A DNA stretch of 64,000 nucleotides from contig NZ_UTIQ01000072.1 of the NCBI RefSeq assembly GCF_900582625.1, forward strand, positions 186,001 to 250,000, written 5' to 3'. Below, one piece after another: positions 8,701 through 17,568 of the stretch; within the stretch, counting starts at the first letter, position 1; every line of letters starts with the position of its first letter. The stretch is from Pseudomonas viridiflava. GTDB lineage: Bacteria > Pseudomonadota > Gammaproteobacteria > Pseudomonadales > Pseudomonadaceae. Both the position numbers and the translations under genes were made by a program. The notes beneath the pieces are model-generated. The model saw only the letters and a list, made by a program, of their open reading frames with translations. It searched no databases and was not told the DNA's origin.

Positions 8701-9600
8701 CTATACCTGAAACACCGGCACGCTATGGCACCAGCGGTCTTTGTATTCGCGGTCGGCGCGGCCGAAGGAATAGCGCAGCGGTTTATTCAATGCGCGGGCG
8801 GCGGCCCAGGCGTCTTGGGTGTTGACGAAACTGAGCACGCTGCCGGGGCTGAACTCGCGGTTCTGCGGGTCGACACCACCGTTTATATACTCAAGGCTCA
8901 CCCAGTTCGGCGCCTGCACCTGATACAGCACTTGAATCGCTACCGGCAGGTCGTTGAGGTAAATCAGCGAGCCGGTCATGAATTCACGCAACAGGGCGAA
9001 CACCTCGGCCAGATGCGCCTTGCCGGTCGCCTCGAAGCCCCAGCGGCGCTGGAACAGGTCGGCATAAATGCTCGCCTGTTCAGCGGGCGTCAGATCGAGC
9101 ATCGGCCGAATCACCCCGCCCGCCTCTTCCAGCAAGCGCTGCTCGCGGCGCTGGTTGTAGCGGAATTTTTTCGAATAATCCTCGGGGGCGCGGGCCAGCG
9201 CCAAGCCTTCAGGTTGCGGCTTGAGCGTGTCGATCCGGCCGCTGTTCAGCTCCGAGACATAACGCATGCGCTGGCGCACTGGCACCTGAACATCGGGCGC
9301 CACCGGCAGAATGATTTCGGCATTGCCCAGGTCAAACAGGCCGCGTTTGCCCTTGGCTTTGAGCACGTCTTTGGACAACGCCAGATGGCGACCCCAGCAC
9401 GGCACGGCGGCGACCAGCTCATCGCCGGCGAACCAACCGAGGTAGCGCACGGGAAGCCCCGCCAGGCCGGCGAGGCGCTCGATGACCTGCGGATGAGTGG
9501 CCACGCTCCCGCCGAAGCGGTTCCAGGCGGCGGCGTAAGCGTCGGCTTCGATCGGGGTCCAGCCACGTTCACGCCAGCCCCGCCACACGCGACCGATCAT
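8701..9600 (-). CDS. Mig-14-like antimicrobial peptide resistance protein
   Basis: A 299-residue soluble or inner-membrane-associated protein with the GNAT-like layout of the Mig-14 family (for example PEDYSKKFRYNQRREQRLLEEAG and the late substrate segment WVSLEYINGGVD). In Salmonella and P. aeruginosa, Mig-14 supports resistance to polymyxin and cathelicidin-type peptides. The reaction is not established. Its start overlaps the msbA stop by four bases (ATGA), so it is coupled to lipid A-core flipping. The family call rests on synteny and overall character, not on a catalytic motif. Confidence 0.75.
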   Translation of the reverse strand: MIGRVWRGWRERGWTPIEADAYAAAWNRFGGSVATHPQVIERLAGLAGLPVRYLGWFAGDELVAAVPCWGRHLALSKDVLKAKGKRGLFDLGNAEIILPVAPDVQVPVRQRMRYVSELNSGRIDTLKPQPEGLALARAPEDYSKKFRYNQRREQRLLEEAGGVIRPMLDLTPAEQASIYADLFQRRWGFEATGKAHLAEVFALLREFMTGSLIYLNDLPVAIQVLYQVQAPNWVSLEYINGGVDPQNREFSPGSVLSFVNTQDAWAAARALNKPLRYSFGRADREYKDRWCHSVPVFQV

Positions 9601-11387
9601 GCCGGAAGCAGCTCGGCTTCGGCTTCGTCGCCGTCTTTGAACTGCTTGGCGTGCAAGCGCGAGTAGTAGCCGTTCAGGGCCAACAACTCATCGTGGCTGC
9701 CGCGCTCGACGATCTCGCCTTGGTCCATGACCAGGATCAGATCGGCCTTTTCAATGGTGCTCAGACGGTGGGCAATCACCAGCGTGGTACGGCCCTGCAT
9801 AACCTTGTCGAGGGCGCCCTGAATATGGCGTTCGGATTCGGTATCCAGCGCTGAGGTGGCCTCGTCGAGAATCAGCAGCGGCGCGTTTTTCAGCAGCGCA
9901 CGGGCAATGGCCAGACGCTGACGTTGGCCACCGGACAGCAGCACGCCGTTCTCGCCCACCAAGGTGTCGTAGCCTTGCGGCATCTTCTCGATGAACTCGG
10001 CCGCATACGCATCTTCAGCCGACTGGCGCACGGCATCAAACGGCGCGCCGGCCAAATCGCCATAGGCGATGTTGTTGGTAACGGTGTCGTTGAACAGGGT
10101 GACGTGCTGGGTCACCAGCGCGATATGACGGCGCAGGTTGGTCAGCTTGAAGGTTTCGATTTCCAGACCATCGAGCAAAATTTCGCCCTGGTTGTGGTGA
10201 TAGAAACGCGGAATCAAATTGGCCAGCGTCGACTTGCCGCTGCCCGAACGACCCACCAGGGCGACCATCTGTCCAGGCTTGGCGACGAAGGAAATGTTGC
10301 TCAGCACCTCACGCTCGGTGCCAGGGTATTGGAAGCTCAGATTGCGCACTTCCAGCAGGCCAGTGGCGCGTTCCAGCTCCACGGTGCCGGTGTCCACTTC
10401 CGGCTCTTCATCGAGCTGCTCGAAGATGCTTTCCGCGCCGGCCAGACCTTTCTGGATGGTGGCGCTGACTTCTGACAGTTGGCGGATCGGCTTGGGCAGC
10501 AGGCCGGCGGCGGTGATGTAGGCCACCAGGTCGGCGGGCGAGGCATCGCCACGGAAGTACAGCACCAGGTACATCAACACGGCCATGCCGATATAGATGA
10601 CGAGTTGAAGGCTTGGCGTGTAGATCGACTGGGTGCGCGTCATGCCCAGGCTGCGGTTCATGTTGTCTTCGCTGGCTTCGCGAAAACGGGTTTTCTCGTA
10701 GGTTTCGCCGCCGAAGCTGCGCACCACGCGGTAGCCCTGAATGGTCTCCGAGGCCACGTGGGTTACATCGCCCATCGCCACCTGGATCTTCTTGCTCTGG
10801 CTGCGAAACTTCTTGCTGGCGGTTGTCACCAGTACCGCAATAACCGGCAGGATGCATAGCAGCACCGAGGTCAGTTTCCAGTTGCTGTAAACCAGATAGC
10901 CGAACAGAAACACCACGGTCAGGCCTTCACGAATCACCACCTTGATGGCATCGGTGGCGGCGCCGGTGACCATGGTCACGTTGTAGGTAATACGGGAAAT
11001 CAGGTGGCCGGAATTGTGGTTATCAAAGTACCGGTTGGGCAGCGTCAGCAGACTGTTGAACAGCGCCACCCGCAGGTCGTGGACCAAGCCACGGGAGACT
11101 TTTGCCAGGTAGTAGTTGCCCAGAAATGAGCCTATGCCCTGATAGACGGCAATGAGTACAATCAACAACGGCACGCCAAGGACCATTGAAACGCCGAGAA
11201 ACTTGGTGTCGTTGGTGCCTTCCAGGGCGCGGATAAAGTGTTTGAGCATGTCGGCCAGCAACGGTTGGCTGGACGCGAAAATCACGAAACCGACAATACT
11301 GATCGCAAAAGCACCCCAATACGGCAGCACATACTTGAGCAGTCTCAAATAGACTTTCAGACTGGATTGCTCACTGGTTTTGGCCAT
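9597..11387 (-). CDS. msbA: lipid A-core flippase, ABC transporter
   Basis: A 596-residue half-transporter: six membrane helices in residues 20-310 and an ATPase domain after about 345. The Walker A motif GRSGSGKST is at 379-387, the signature LSGGQ at 484-488 and Walker B LLILDEA at 504-510. MsbA homodimers flip lipid A-core from the inner to the outer leaflet of the inner membrane. It leads the leftward operon with the mig-14-like, dnpA-like and hldE genes. Its promoter must lie in or near the 35-base divergent gap with the kinase gene at 11423, so the two promoters probably overlap the coding starts. Confidence 0.97.
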   Translation of the reverse strand: MAKTSEQSSLKVYLRLLKYVLPYWGAFAISIVGFVIFASSQPLLADMLKHFIRALEGTNDTKFLGVSMVLGVPLLIVLIAVYQGIGSFLGNYYLAKVSRGLVHDLRVALFNSLLTLPNRYFDNHNSGHLISRITYNVTMVTGAATDAIKVVIREGLTVVFLFGYLVYSNWKLTSVLLCILPVIAVLVTTASKKFRSQSKKIQVAMGDVTHVASETIQGYRVVRSFGGETYEKTRFREASEDNMNRSLGMTRTQSIYTPSLQLVIYIGMAVLMYLVLYFRGDASPADLVAYITAAGLLPKPIRQLSEVSATIQKGLAGAESIFEQLDEEPEVDTGTVELERATGLLEVRNLSFQYPGTEREVLSNISFVAKPGQMVALVGRSGSGKSTLANLIPRFYHHNQGEILLDGLEIETFKLTNLRRHIALVTQHVTLFNDTVTNNIAYGDLAGAPFDAVRQSAEDAYAAEFIEKMPQGYDTLVGENGVLLSGGQRQRLAIARALLKNAPLLILDEATSALDTESERHIQGALDKVMQGRTTLVIAHRLSTIEKADLILVMDQGEIVERGSHDELLALNGYYSRLHAKQFKDGDEAEAELLPA

Positions 11388-11422
11388 TCGGCACGCCTCA
11401 TACGACTGGCTTGAGAGAAAAG

Positions 11423-12037
11423 ATGCGGATTGTAGCAGCGAACGAATTGCAAGATTGGCTCGACCACGGCGAGCTTCTGGAAAAAGACAGTTTTGGGCCG
11501 AAGGTGGTGCGCTTGGCGGACGGCCGTTTGCTCAAGATCATGCGCAGTCGCCGCACGCCGCTACTGGCCCGCTTGCTTCCTTCGGCACAACGTTTCAGCC
11601 GCAATGCGCAACGCTTGCAACAGGCTGGCATCGCCACCCCGATCATTGAGGAAAGCGTGTGGATTGACCGCGAAAAAGCCGTCAGCGCTTGCCTGTATCA
11701 ACCGTTGCCCGGCGAGCCGCTGGATAGCCTGTTCCGCCACGATAAACCCCGGTTTTTGAAACTGCTTCCGCAGCTGGCGGCTTATATCTATCGTCTGCAT
11801 CAGCGCGGCATTTACTTTCGCTCGCTGCACTTGGGCAACATCTTGCTCACTCCCGATGGCGACTTCGGCCTAATTGATTTCCTCGACTTGCGCTTCAAGC
11901 GCGCGCCGCTGAATAAGCGCCTGGTGCGGCGAAACTTCGAACACTTGCGCGGCTATCTACAGCGGCGCAAGGTCGAGGGTTTTCCGTGGGACGATTTGCT
12001 TGCGGCTTACGCGCGAGCCAGCAGCGCGTCGAGCTGA
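11423..12037 (+). CDS. WaaP/RIO-like LPS core kinase (small)
   Basis: A 204-residue kinase-like protein. The catalytic-loop segment FRSLHLGNILL (His136 to Asn139) and the metal-binding LIDFLD (Asp152) show a protein-kinase-like fold of the WaaP/lipopolysaccharide kinase group; homologues are often labelled toluene tolerance protein. Its N-terminal lobe is short, and the glycine-rich loop is poorly formed (GPKVVRLADGRLLKIM, with Lys38 as the likely ATP lysine). The ATG at 11423 is preferred over the TTG four codons earlier. It is divergent from msbA and overlaps the 3' end of the next, convergent gene by 31 bases. The likely role is phosphorylation of a core heptose or other sugar. Confidence 0.82.
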   Translation: MRIVAANELQDWLDHGELLEKDSFGPKVVRLADGRLLKIMRSRRTPLLARLLPSAQRFSRNAQRLQQAGIATPIIEESVWIDREKAVSACLYQPLPGEPLDSLFRHDKPRFLKLLPQLAAYIYRLHQRGIYFRSLHLGNILLTPDGDFGLIDFLDLRFKRAPLNKRLVRRNFEHLRGYLQRRKVEGFPWDDLLAAYARASSASS

Positions 12038-12834
12038 TCGCGCTGTAGCTTGGGAATCAAACGCTCCGGCAACCGGCTTTGCGCCGACAAGTTGTACACC
12101 TGAAATTGCGGTTTGATCACACGCTCAGCCAGTAGCTGAAAGCTCGGCAGAATGTAGTCATCGAAGTCGCCATCCAAGCGACTGGGCACCGCTTTTTCGC
12201 CGTCCTCATAGAAGCGGCCGGCCTTGGTGTTCAAGTCCACGCCCACCAGAAGCACCTGGGTAAACCCCAAGTGATAGGCCAACTGGATGCCCGCATAGGG
12301 CACGGTGCGGCCGTTGAAGTAGCCTTTCTGTAGATTGCGACTGAAGCCAATGCGGTTGGGCTTTTGCCGGAACCAGGAATAGTTGCACTCGATGTCGTCG
12401 TCGTTGCGCATCGCCCGCGCGAACTGCCGTGGGCTCAAATGACGGTGCGCCTCGTCGCAGCGCCCTGCGCGCTCGAAGCGAAATACCGAGCGCCCTTCCA
12501 AAGCGTCCGGCACGGTGCCCAGCAGGGTTTCAATCACGCGCGGGGAAAGCACTAGGTGGCGAGCATGCTCGACGGCTTGCAGCATCAATGGCAGACGGTT
12601 GCGAACGAAGCTGCTGTCGTCGCACAGGTAGTAATCGGGCGCCATGCCGACAGAGGTGAAGCGGCAGATCGAGCCGTTCAACGCCATCATCGGGTACTGG
12701 CCGTATTGCTCCAGCGGGAAATTTTTAGTGGACGGCCCGGACGCCACGATAAATACCGGACCAGAGCAGCTGTTACGACACGCGTCGAATGATTCGAACG
12801 GCACCGATTTATTAGAAAGGTAAAACTCGCCCAT
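12007..12834 (-). CDS. LPS-locus protein of the GT42/DUF115-like fold, function unknown
   Basis: A 275-residue soluble protein. Residues 27-35 (VFIVASGPS) form a nucleotide-type glycine loop. A later block, PYAGIQLAYHLGFTQVLLVG followed by VDLN, closely resembles the arrangement in GT42 sialyltransferases (Cst type) and in DUF115/MptE-like proteins. This makes a glycosyltransferase or nucleotide-sugar role plausible, but I see no proof of donor. The start at 12834 follows GAGGG; longer forms from 12855 or 12879 are possible. It is the last gene of the leftward run from the carbamoyltransferase through waaL, and its 3' end overlaps the convergent kinase gene. Confidence 0.72.
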   Translation of the reverse strand: MGEFYLSNKSVPFESFDACRNSCSGPVFIVASGPSTKNFPLEQYGQYPMMALNGSICRFTSVGMAPDYYLCDDSSFVRNRLPLMLQAVEHARHLVLSPRVIETLLGTVPDALEGRSVFRFERAGRCDEAHRHLSPRQFARAMRNDDDIECNYSWFRQKPNRIGFSRNLQKGYFNGRTVPYAGIQLAYHLGFTQVLLVGVDLNTKAGRFYEDGEKAVPSRLDGDFDDYILPSFQLLAERVIKPQFQVYNLSAQSRLPERLIPKLQRDQLDALLARA

Positions 12835-12914
12835 CCAAGGCGTCCCTCTTCGCATGAGGCGTCGAGAGTCGACGCACACCCCTATCGTTTTCGATAAAGG
12901 TGACAGCGAGGGGT

Positions 12915-14072
12915 TCAGACTGTTTTATTTCTTCCCAACTTTTGGCTGGCCAGCACCAGACTCAGGCCAATCGGCAGCCAGGTCACCAACCAATCGGCAT
13001 TGGGCTTGAGCCACACGCCGATGCCATCGGTCATCAGCGACACCGTCGCAAACACCCAGATCGCCAGGACCGCCTGACCGAGCGGTTCGGCGCGATGGCC
13101 CCAGGCGCGCCAGGCCACGCTGGCCCACAACGTCAGGTACAACGCCAAGCCGATGACGCCTTCACGCGCGCCGATATTCAGGAACAAGTTGTGCGGGTGC
13201 TTGAACGTGCGGTTCAGCTCGGGCACAAAAATGCCGTATTCGTTGAAGCCGTAGCCCAACACCCCATTGCCCAGCATCAGGTTCAGACCGCCAGCCCACA
13301 ACGTCGGACGCGCCGAGGCGCCACGCTGGGTCAGCACATCCGGGCAGATCACAGCGACAACGGCGATCGTAATGACGCCAAGTGCAATGAGCGCGTAACC
13401 GCGACGCGAGCGCAGTGCCACCACCATCACCACAAAGGTCATTACCAAGGCGAGCCAGACGCCACGCGTCTGGTTGATGACCAGAAACGCGACATAGCCC
13501 AGCGCTGCAACCGCCAGCAGGCCCAACTGCCACATCGGCAAGCGTTGCGTTGGGCGCAGGAAATAGGCGAGCAGTGCCAGAGCGCCCACGGCATGAGCCG
13601 CCATGATCGCGGTATTCCAAACGCCCAAGGCGACCACACGCCCAAAAGGCGGCGGGTTCAAAAGGAAATGCGCTACCGAGGCCAGTGACAGCACGCCGCC
13701 GAACAGGGCTGCGCCGAACAGCCACGTCTCGATGCGGATGCGTGCTTGCGAGGCCAGTACGATGCCCAGCAGCGATAAGGTCACGTAGAGGGTGACCTTG
13801 TAATCGCCGATCAGGTCATCGCTGCCTTTAATGGCCAGCACCAGCCAGGTCCACGCCATAAACAAGCCGAACAATGCCAGCTCAGGTTGCTTCAGTGCGG
13901 CGCGAAAATCGGCGCGAAACAGTGCCGGAATGACCGGCAGCCACAACAGCGCAATGATCGCCTGATGGTAGTGCTTGGTGGGAAGAAACCAGGCGAAGCA
14001 CAGCAGCGCCGTTAACCCCAGACATGCCCAACTCGGCAACGAAACCTTGCGCAGTACTGCAATACCTTTCAT
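12915..14072 (-). CDS. waaL: O-antigen ligase, WaaL-type
   Basis: A 385-residue polytopic protein with about eleven or twelve membrane helices and the Wzy_C/O-antigen ligase signature. The conserved loop residues are Arg203 (QTRGVW) and the His pair in KHPHNLFLN (His292, His294). WaaL moves undecaprenyl-linked O-polysaccharide onto lipid A-core at the periplasmic face. It lies four bases from the upstream transferase gene (its start at 14072, the other's stop at 14076), so they are co-transcribed. An O-antigen polymerase has the same signature; its place in the core cluster and its single-domain size favour ligase. Confidence 0.85.
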   Translation of the reverse strand: MKGIAVLRKVSLPSWACLGLTALLCFAWFLPTKHYHQAIIALLWLPVIPALFRADFRAALKQPELALFGLFMAWTWLVLAIKGSDDLIGDYKVTLYVTLSLLGIVLASQARIRIETWLFGAALFGGVLSLASVAHFLLNPPPFGRVVALGVWNTAIMAAHAVGALALLAYFLRPTQRLPMWQLGLLAVAALGYVAFLVINQTRGVWLALVMTFVVMVVALRSRRGYALIALGVITIAVVAVICPDVLTQRGASARPTLWAGGLNLMLGNGVLGYGFNEYGIFVPELNRTFKHPHNLFLNIGAREGVIGLALYLTLWASVAWRAWGHRAEPLGQAVLAIWVFATVSLMTDGIGVWLKPNADWLVTWLPIGLSLVLASQKLGRNKTV

Positions 14073-14075
14073 CCA

Positions 14076-15185
14076 TCAACCCTTGTTCAACATGCGCTGT
14101 GCCACTCGTTTCAACTGCGCAGCGTCGGCGTTTTGCCAGCTGCCTTTAATGCAATAGTCATGCGCCAGGTAGCGCAGGAAGTTGCGTTTCACGCGTTCAT
14201 CCAGCGGCCAATCCGGGAAGCTGGTGGCCGCCGCCACCAGTTCATCGGCGGAGTCGGCGTGCATGACCACGCCGGGAATATTGAAAAATGCCTGACCGAG
14301 GGTGAGCACCGGCTTGCCCAGCAACAAACTCTCCAGTCCCACCGTCGAGTTCAGCGTGATCACGAACTGGCTTTGCTCGATCAACTGCTGAGTGGCGTTG
14401 CCGTTGGCAAACAACAGGCGTTCATGGGTGCGTTGGTGCAGATCGGGATACACCTCGCGGCTCGACGGGTGTTCTTTGAACACCACGGTCATGCCGGTTT
14501 GCGCAGCCAGCCTTTCGCCCAAAGCAAACAGCTCACGCATGTTGCCGACCCACGGGGAAAACAGGCGCACTTGCGTGTCGCGGTCGTCCTGGAAGGGAAT
14601 GAACACGTAACGCGGCGGCAGCTCGATAGGCACCAGGTCGCTCACGCGCGGCTTGCGTGGAATCAGCGTCACCTCGTCCTCACCGTCGGCCGCCTCGGGC
14701 TCTGGGTAGTTGAGATAGAACGCCTGATCGCGCGGCACAGAGTTGCGGAAGTTCACGCCTTTGGCATCCAGCGTGGTGGTGTCGGGCAATAAGCCATTTT
14801 CAAAGAAGAACGTGCCACAGGTGGCTGGCTTCAGCGCCAGCAGCAATTGGCAGTAACGGTGCGAGCCGTTCCACATCACCAGATTCTCCGGCTTTTCGCG
14901 CTTGAGCAAGGCGTTGGCGCGCAGGGCGATCCAAGCCAGTTCCAGGCGCAGCAAGGCGCGATAAAACGAGCCTTCGTATTTATTTTTGACCCGCCGCTCC
15001 TGGCATTTTTCCTCCACCAGATGCGCCCAATCGATACGCGAAATAATGGCCGGCAATTGCCAAGGACGCGGCCACGGCATTTGCCCTGGCACCACGACCT
15101 TGCCCTCCAGCTCCGTCTCGTTGAGCAGGCGCTGGAAATAAATGCTTTGGTGTTTGGCCAGGGAGAAAAAAAGAAACTGGGTCAT
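14076..15185 (-). CDS. capsule-polysaccharide-type (KpsC/KpsS-like) transferase
   Basis: A 369-residue cytoplasmic protein of the Capsule_synth type, the family that includes KpsC/KpsS Kdo transferases. Diagnostic segments are FFENGLLPDTTTLDAKGVN (127-145), FKEHPSSRE (236-244) and the C-terminal nucleotide-binding block TLNSTVGLESLLLGKPVLT (278-296). The start at 15185 overlaps the stop of the gene above by four bases (ATGA); the longer upstream frame is rejected for that reason. It probably adds a sugar to the LPS outer core, but the donor cannot be told from the sequence. Confidence 0.75.
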   Translation of the reverse strand: MTQFLFFSLAKHQSIYFQRLLNETELEGKVVVPGQMPWPRPWQLPAIISRIDWAHLVEEKCQERRVKNKYEGSFYRALLRLELAWIALRANALLKREKPENLVMWNGSHRYCQLLLALKPATCGTFFFENGLLPDTTTLDAKGVNFRNSVPRDQAFYLNYPEPEAADGEDEVTLIPRKPRVSDLVPIELPPRYVFIPFQDDRDTQVRLFSPWVGNMRELFALGERLAAQTGMTVVFKEHPSSREVYPDLHQRTHERLLFANGNATQQLIEQSQFVITLNSTVGLESLLLGKPVLTLGQAFFNIPGVVMHADSADELVAAATSFPDWPLDERVKRNFLRYLAHDYCIKGSWQNADAAQLKRVAQRMLNKG

Positions 15186-16453
15186 GGTCGATCCGTGCCA
15201 TTCAAAGGGGCGTGCTCGATGTCGTCGGGTAGGGGCTGATCGCGCAGCAAGCACTCGAGGACACGCACGTTCTGCGCCAAGCCTTGCGAGCCATGAGACA
15301 GATGAAACAGCGCGAAGGCGCGAGCCACTTTCACCTGTTCGTCGTAAGCACCGACGATCTGCTCAAGGCGCTGCTGGAGCGCGGCCGGCGTTTCGATCCG
15401 CGATCCGAAAAAGCGCTCCTGGGCGAAAATGTCGCCATCCTCGCTGAGGTTGGCGTACAGCACCGGGCGACCGGCCAAGCCAGCCTCAATCACCGCATTG
15501 GACATGATGTTAACCACCACCGACGCCTGGCCCAGCGCCTCGGCCAATGAGCATTCGGCGGCGAGCAGTTGCACGCTGGGCAACTCATCGGCCACGGGCT
15601 GCCAATAACCGGCCTGGCTGCGCGGGTGGCGCTTGATCAACACCTGCCAGTTCGGGTTGGCGGCGGCCCAATCGCGGAGCAAGGCATAGGTGCGCTGATA
15701 GCCGGGCTCTTTCTCTTTGTCCGGCCCAACGCCCAGCACCAGCAAACGCTTTTGTTGCGGGTCGGCAAACGGTAAGTCATACGCGCTGTCGATCATGTGC
15801 GAGCCGGCCAACACGGCGGTCGAGTCGCCAAAGCGCAACGTCCGCGCCAGCAGCGCTTCCAGCGAACTGCGGCCGAATAGCAGGTAATAGTCGTAGTCGT
15901 TCATGCCCAGGCGGCGTGAGCTTTCCACCGTTGAGGCATGGGCCAACTGCACCAGCGGCCGGCCGCGCGTGTTCATGGCCAAACGCAGAAAAGGCGAATA
16001 CAGGCTGCCGTTGCGGTCGTTGAGCAGCACCGCTGGCTGATGGTGATTGACCAGCCATTGCGCGTAGGCGGCATAACCGAAATAGCGCAGTGGCAGCGGT
16101 TGCGGCGGCGCGTTGAGCAAGCGCTCGCGGCAAATCATTCGTGGGCTCTGCAACGCCGTTTCGATCAACGAATGACCGCGCTCGCGCATGGCCTGGATAA
16201 AGGCTTTTTTGCGGGCAAAGGCGATCACTTTGGGGGCCGACTGCAACAGCAAGAAGTCACACGGCTCAGCGGCGTGTTGCGCGGCCAGACACCGCCTGGC
16301 ACGCCAGCCGAAGCGCAGGTCGGCCAGCGCCTCGCGAGCGAACCGTAACGCGCTGCCGACTACGCCGTAGCGCTCGCGCAGCAACTGCCAGCGGTAACGG
16401 TCCAGCGCGCGTGCGCGGTCAGCCCAAAGGGTTTCGGTGGGGCGAGAAATCAT
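15182..16453 (-). CDS. GT-B-like polysaccharide/LPS biosynthesis protein
   Basis: A 423-residue protein with a second GT-B-like C-terminal half: VLIKRHPRS and VVNIMSNAVIEAGLAGRPVL are equivalent to the HP and NSxxxxEA blocks of capsule-type transferases. The N-terminal half is helical and basic. It is related in layout to the product of the next gene, so the two could be ancient paralogues that act in succession. ATGA overlaps at both ends (16450-16453 and 15182-15185) tie it to the WapH-like gene and the KpsC-like gene. The start at 16453 (MISRPTET) is taken from that overlap. Confidence 0.72.
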   Translation of the reverse strand: MISRPTETLWADRARALDRYRWQLLRERYGVVGSALRFAREALADLRFGWRARRCLAAQHAAEPCDFLLLQSAPKVIAFARKKAFIQAMRERGHSLIETALQSPRMICRERLLNAPPQPLPLRYFGYAAYAQWLVNHHQPAVLLNDRNGSLYSPFLRLAMNTRGRPLVQLAHASTVESSRRLGMNDYDYYLLFGRSSLEALLARTLRFGDSTAVLAGSHMIDSAYDLPFADPQQKRLLVLGVGPDKEKEPGYQRTYALLRDWAAANPNWQVLIKRHPRSQAGYWQPVADELPSVQLLAAECSLAEALGQASVVVNIMSNAVIEAGLAGRPVLYANLSEDGDIFAQERFFGSRIETPAALQQRLEQIVGAYDEQVKVARAFALFHLSHGSQGLAQNVRVLECLLRDQPLPDDIEHAPLNGTDRP

Positions 16454-17568
16454 CGTTTCCCGGCCATCATTGGCAAGGCCCAAAAGCGCACGCGTACGGC
16501 TTCATCGGTGAAGCGCTCGCGCAACCGCATGGCCATGCGCGCACGGCATTCAGGCAGGCGCTCAGCTTCCCCCGCCTGGCGTTGCAGCTGGCGCGCCAAC
16601 TCGGCAGCGTCGCCCAGCGCGAACAACAGCCCGACACCGGCCACCACTTCCGCACCGCCGCCGCAGTCGGTGCAAATAACCGGCACGTCGGCGGCCATGG
16701 CTTCCAACAAAACCATGCCGAACGGTTCGTGATCGGAGCTCAAAGCAAACACATCGAAGGCGCGAAAATAGCGGCGACCGTGGGCCACCTGGCCGAGAAA
16801 ACGCACCTGCTCGGCCACGCCCAGATGCTGCGCCAGCGCCTTGAGCGGAGCCTCGAGCTTGCCGCTGCCCATGATCACCAACAGGCTGTTGGCCGGCAGG
16901 TTTGGCAAGGCTTCAGCAAAACCGCGAAGCAACGTGGTTTGGTCTTTGTCCGGGTGCAGACGGCCGACGTTGCCGACAATCCACGCATCGCTCGCCAGGC
17001 CCAACGCTTCACGGGCCTGCTCGCGGCTGAGCAGCTCGGCTTGAATGGCGGCCGGGTCTACGCGGTTGTACAGGGTTTCAATGCGCTCAGCCGGCCAGCC
17101 TGGCAGGCTTTCGCGCAGGTCATCGCGCACGGCGTCAGACACCCCGAGCAAGCTCAGGCGGCGCTTAAACCAGTTGGCGAACATAAAGCGCGAGCGCCGA
17201 CGATAATCGCCAAAGGCGTGGTGCACGCCGATCACCGGCAAGTTGCTGCCGAGCAAGGCGACGTACACCGGTTTGAAGCGGTGGGCGATGCAAAACGCGA
17301 ACTGGCGTTCGCGGGTGATGCGTTTGATGTCGCGAATGGCCGCCAACTTCAGGCCGCGCACTTCGGCGCTGTGGTAGCCGAGAAAAATCACTTCGTCCGA
17401 CCCCGACCCCGCCTCCACGGCGGCGCTCGGCTCACCGGTCAGGTAGACGGTGGTGACTTTGTAGGGCGTGCCGTCGAACAGGCTGGCGTACTGACGGGCG
17501 CAGTCCAGAAACGGCCCGTCATAACCATGGCAGAACTGCAGAACGCGCAGTTCAGTTGAGCGTGTCAT
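16450..17568 (-). CDS. wapH: GT4-family LPS core glycosyltransferase, WapH-like
   Basis: A 372-residue retaining glycosyltransferase of the GT4/GT-B type. It has the donor-site motif GNVGRLHPDKDQ (199-210) and the E-x7-E pair at Glu281 and Glu289 (EPFGMVLLEAM), followed by CTDCGGGAE. In P. aeruginosa the gene next to the carbamoyltransferase is wapH, which adds an outer-core glucose; the symbol is assigned by position and family. It overlaps the carbamoyltransferase stop by 17 bases and is coupled downstream by ATGA. Confidence 0.8.
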   Translation of the reverse strand: MTRSTELRVLQFCHGYDGPFLDCARQYASLFDGTPYKVTTVYLTGEPSAAVEAGSGSDEVIFLGYHSAEVRGLKLAAIRDIKRITRERQFAFCIAHRFKPVYVALLGSNLPVIGVHHAFGDYRRRSRFMFANWFKRRLSLLGVSDAVRDDLRESLPGWPAERIETLYNRVDPAAIQAELLSREQAREALGLASDAWIVGNVGRLHPDKDQTTLLRGFAEALPNLPANSLLVIMGSGKLEAPLKALAQHLGVAEQVRFLGQVAHGRRYFRAFDVFALSSDHEPFGMVLLEAMAADVPVICTDCGGGAEVVAGVGLLFALGDAAELARQLQRQAGEAERLPECRARMAMRLRERFTDEAVRVRFWALPMMAGKR

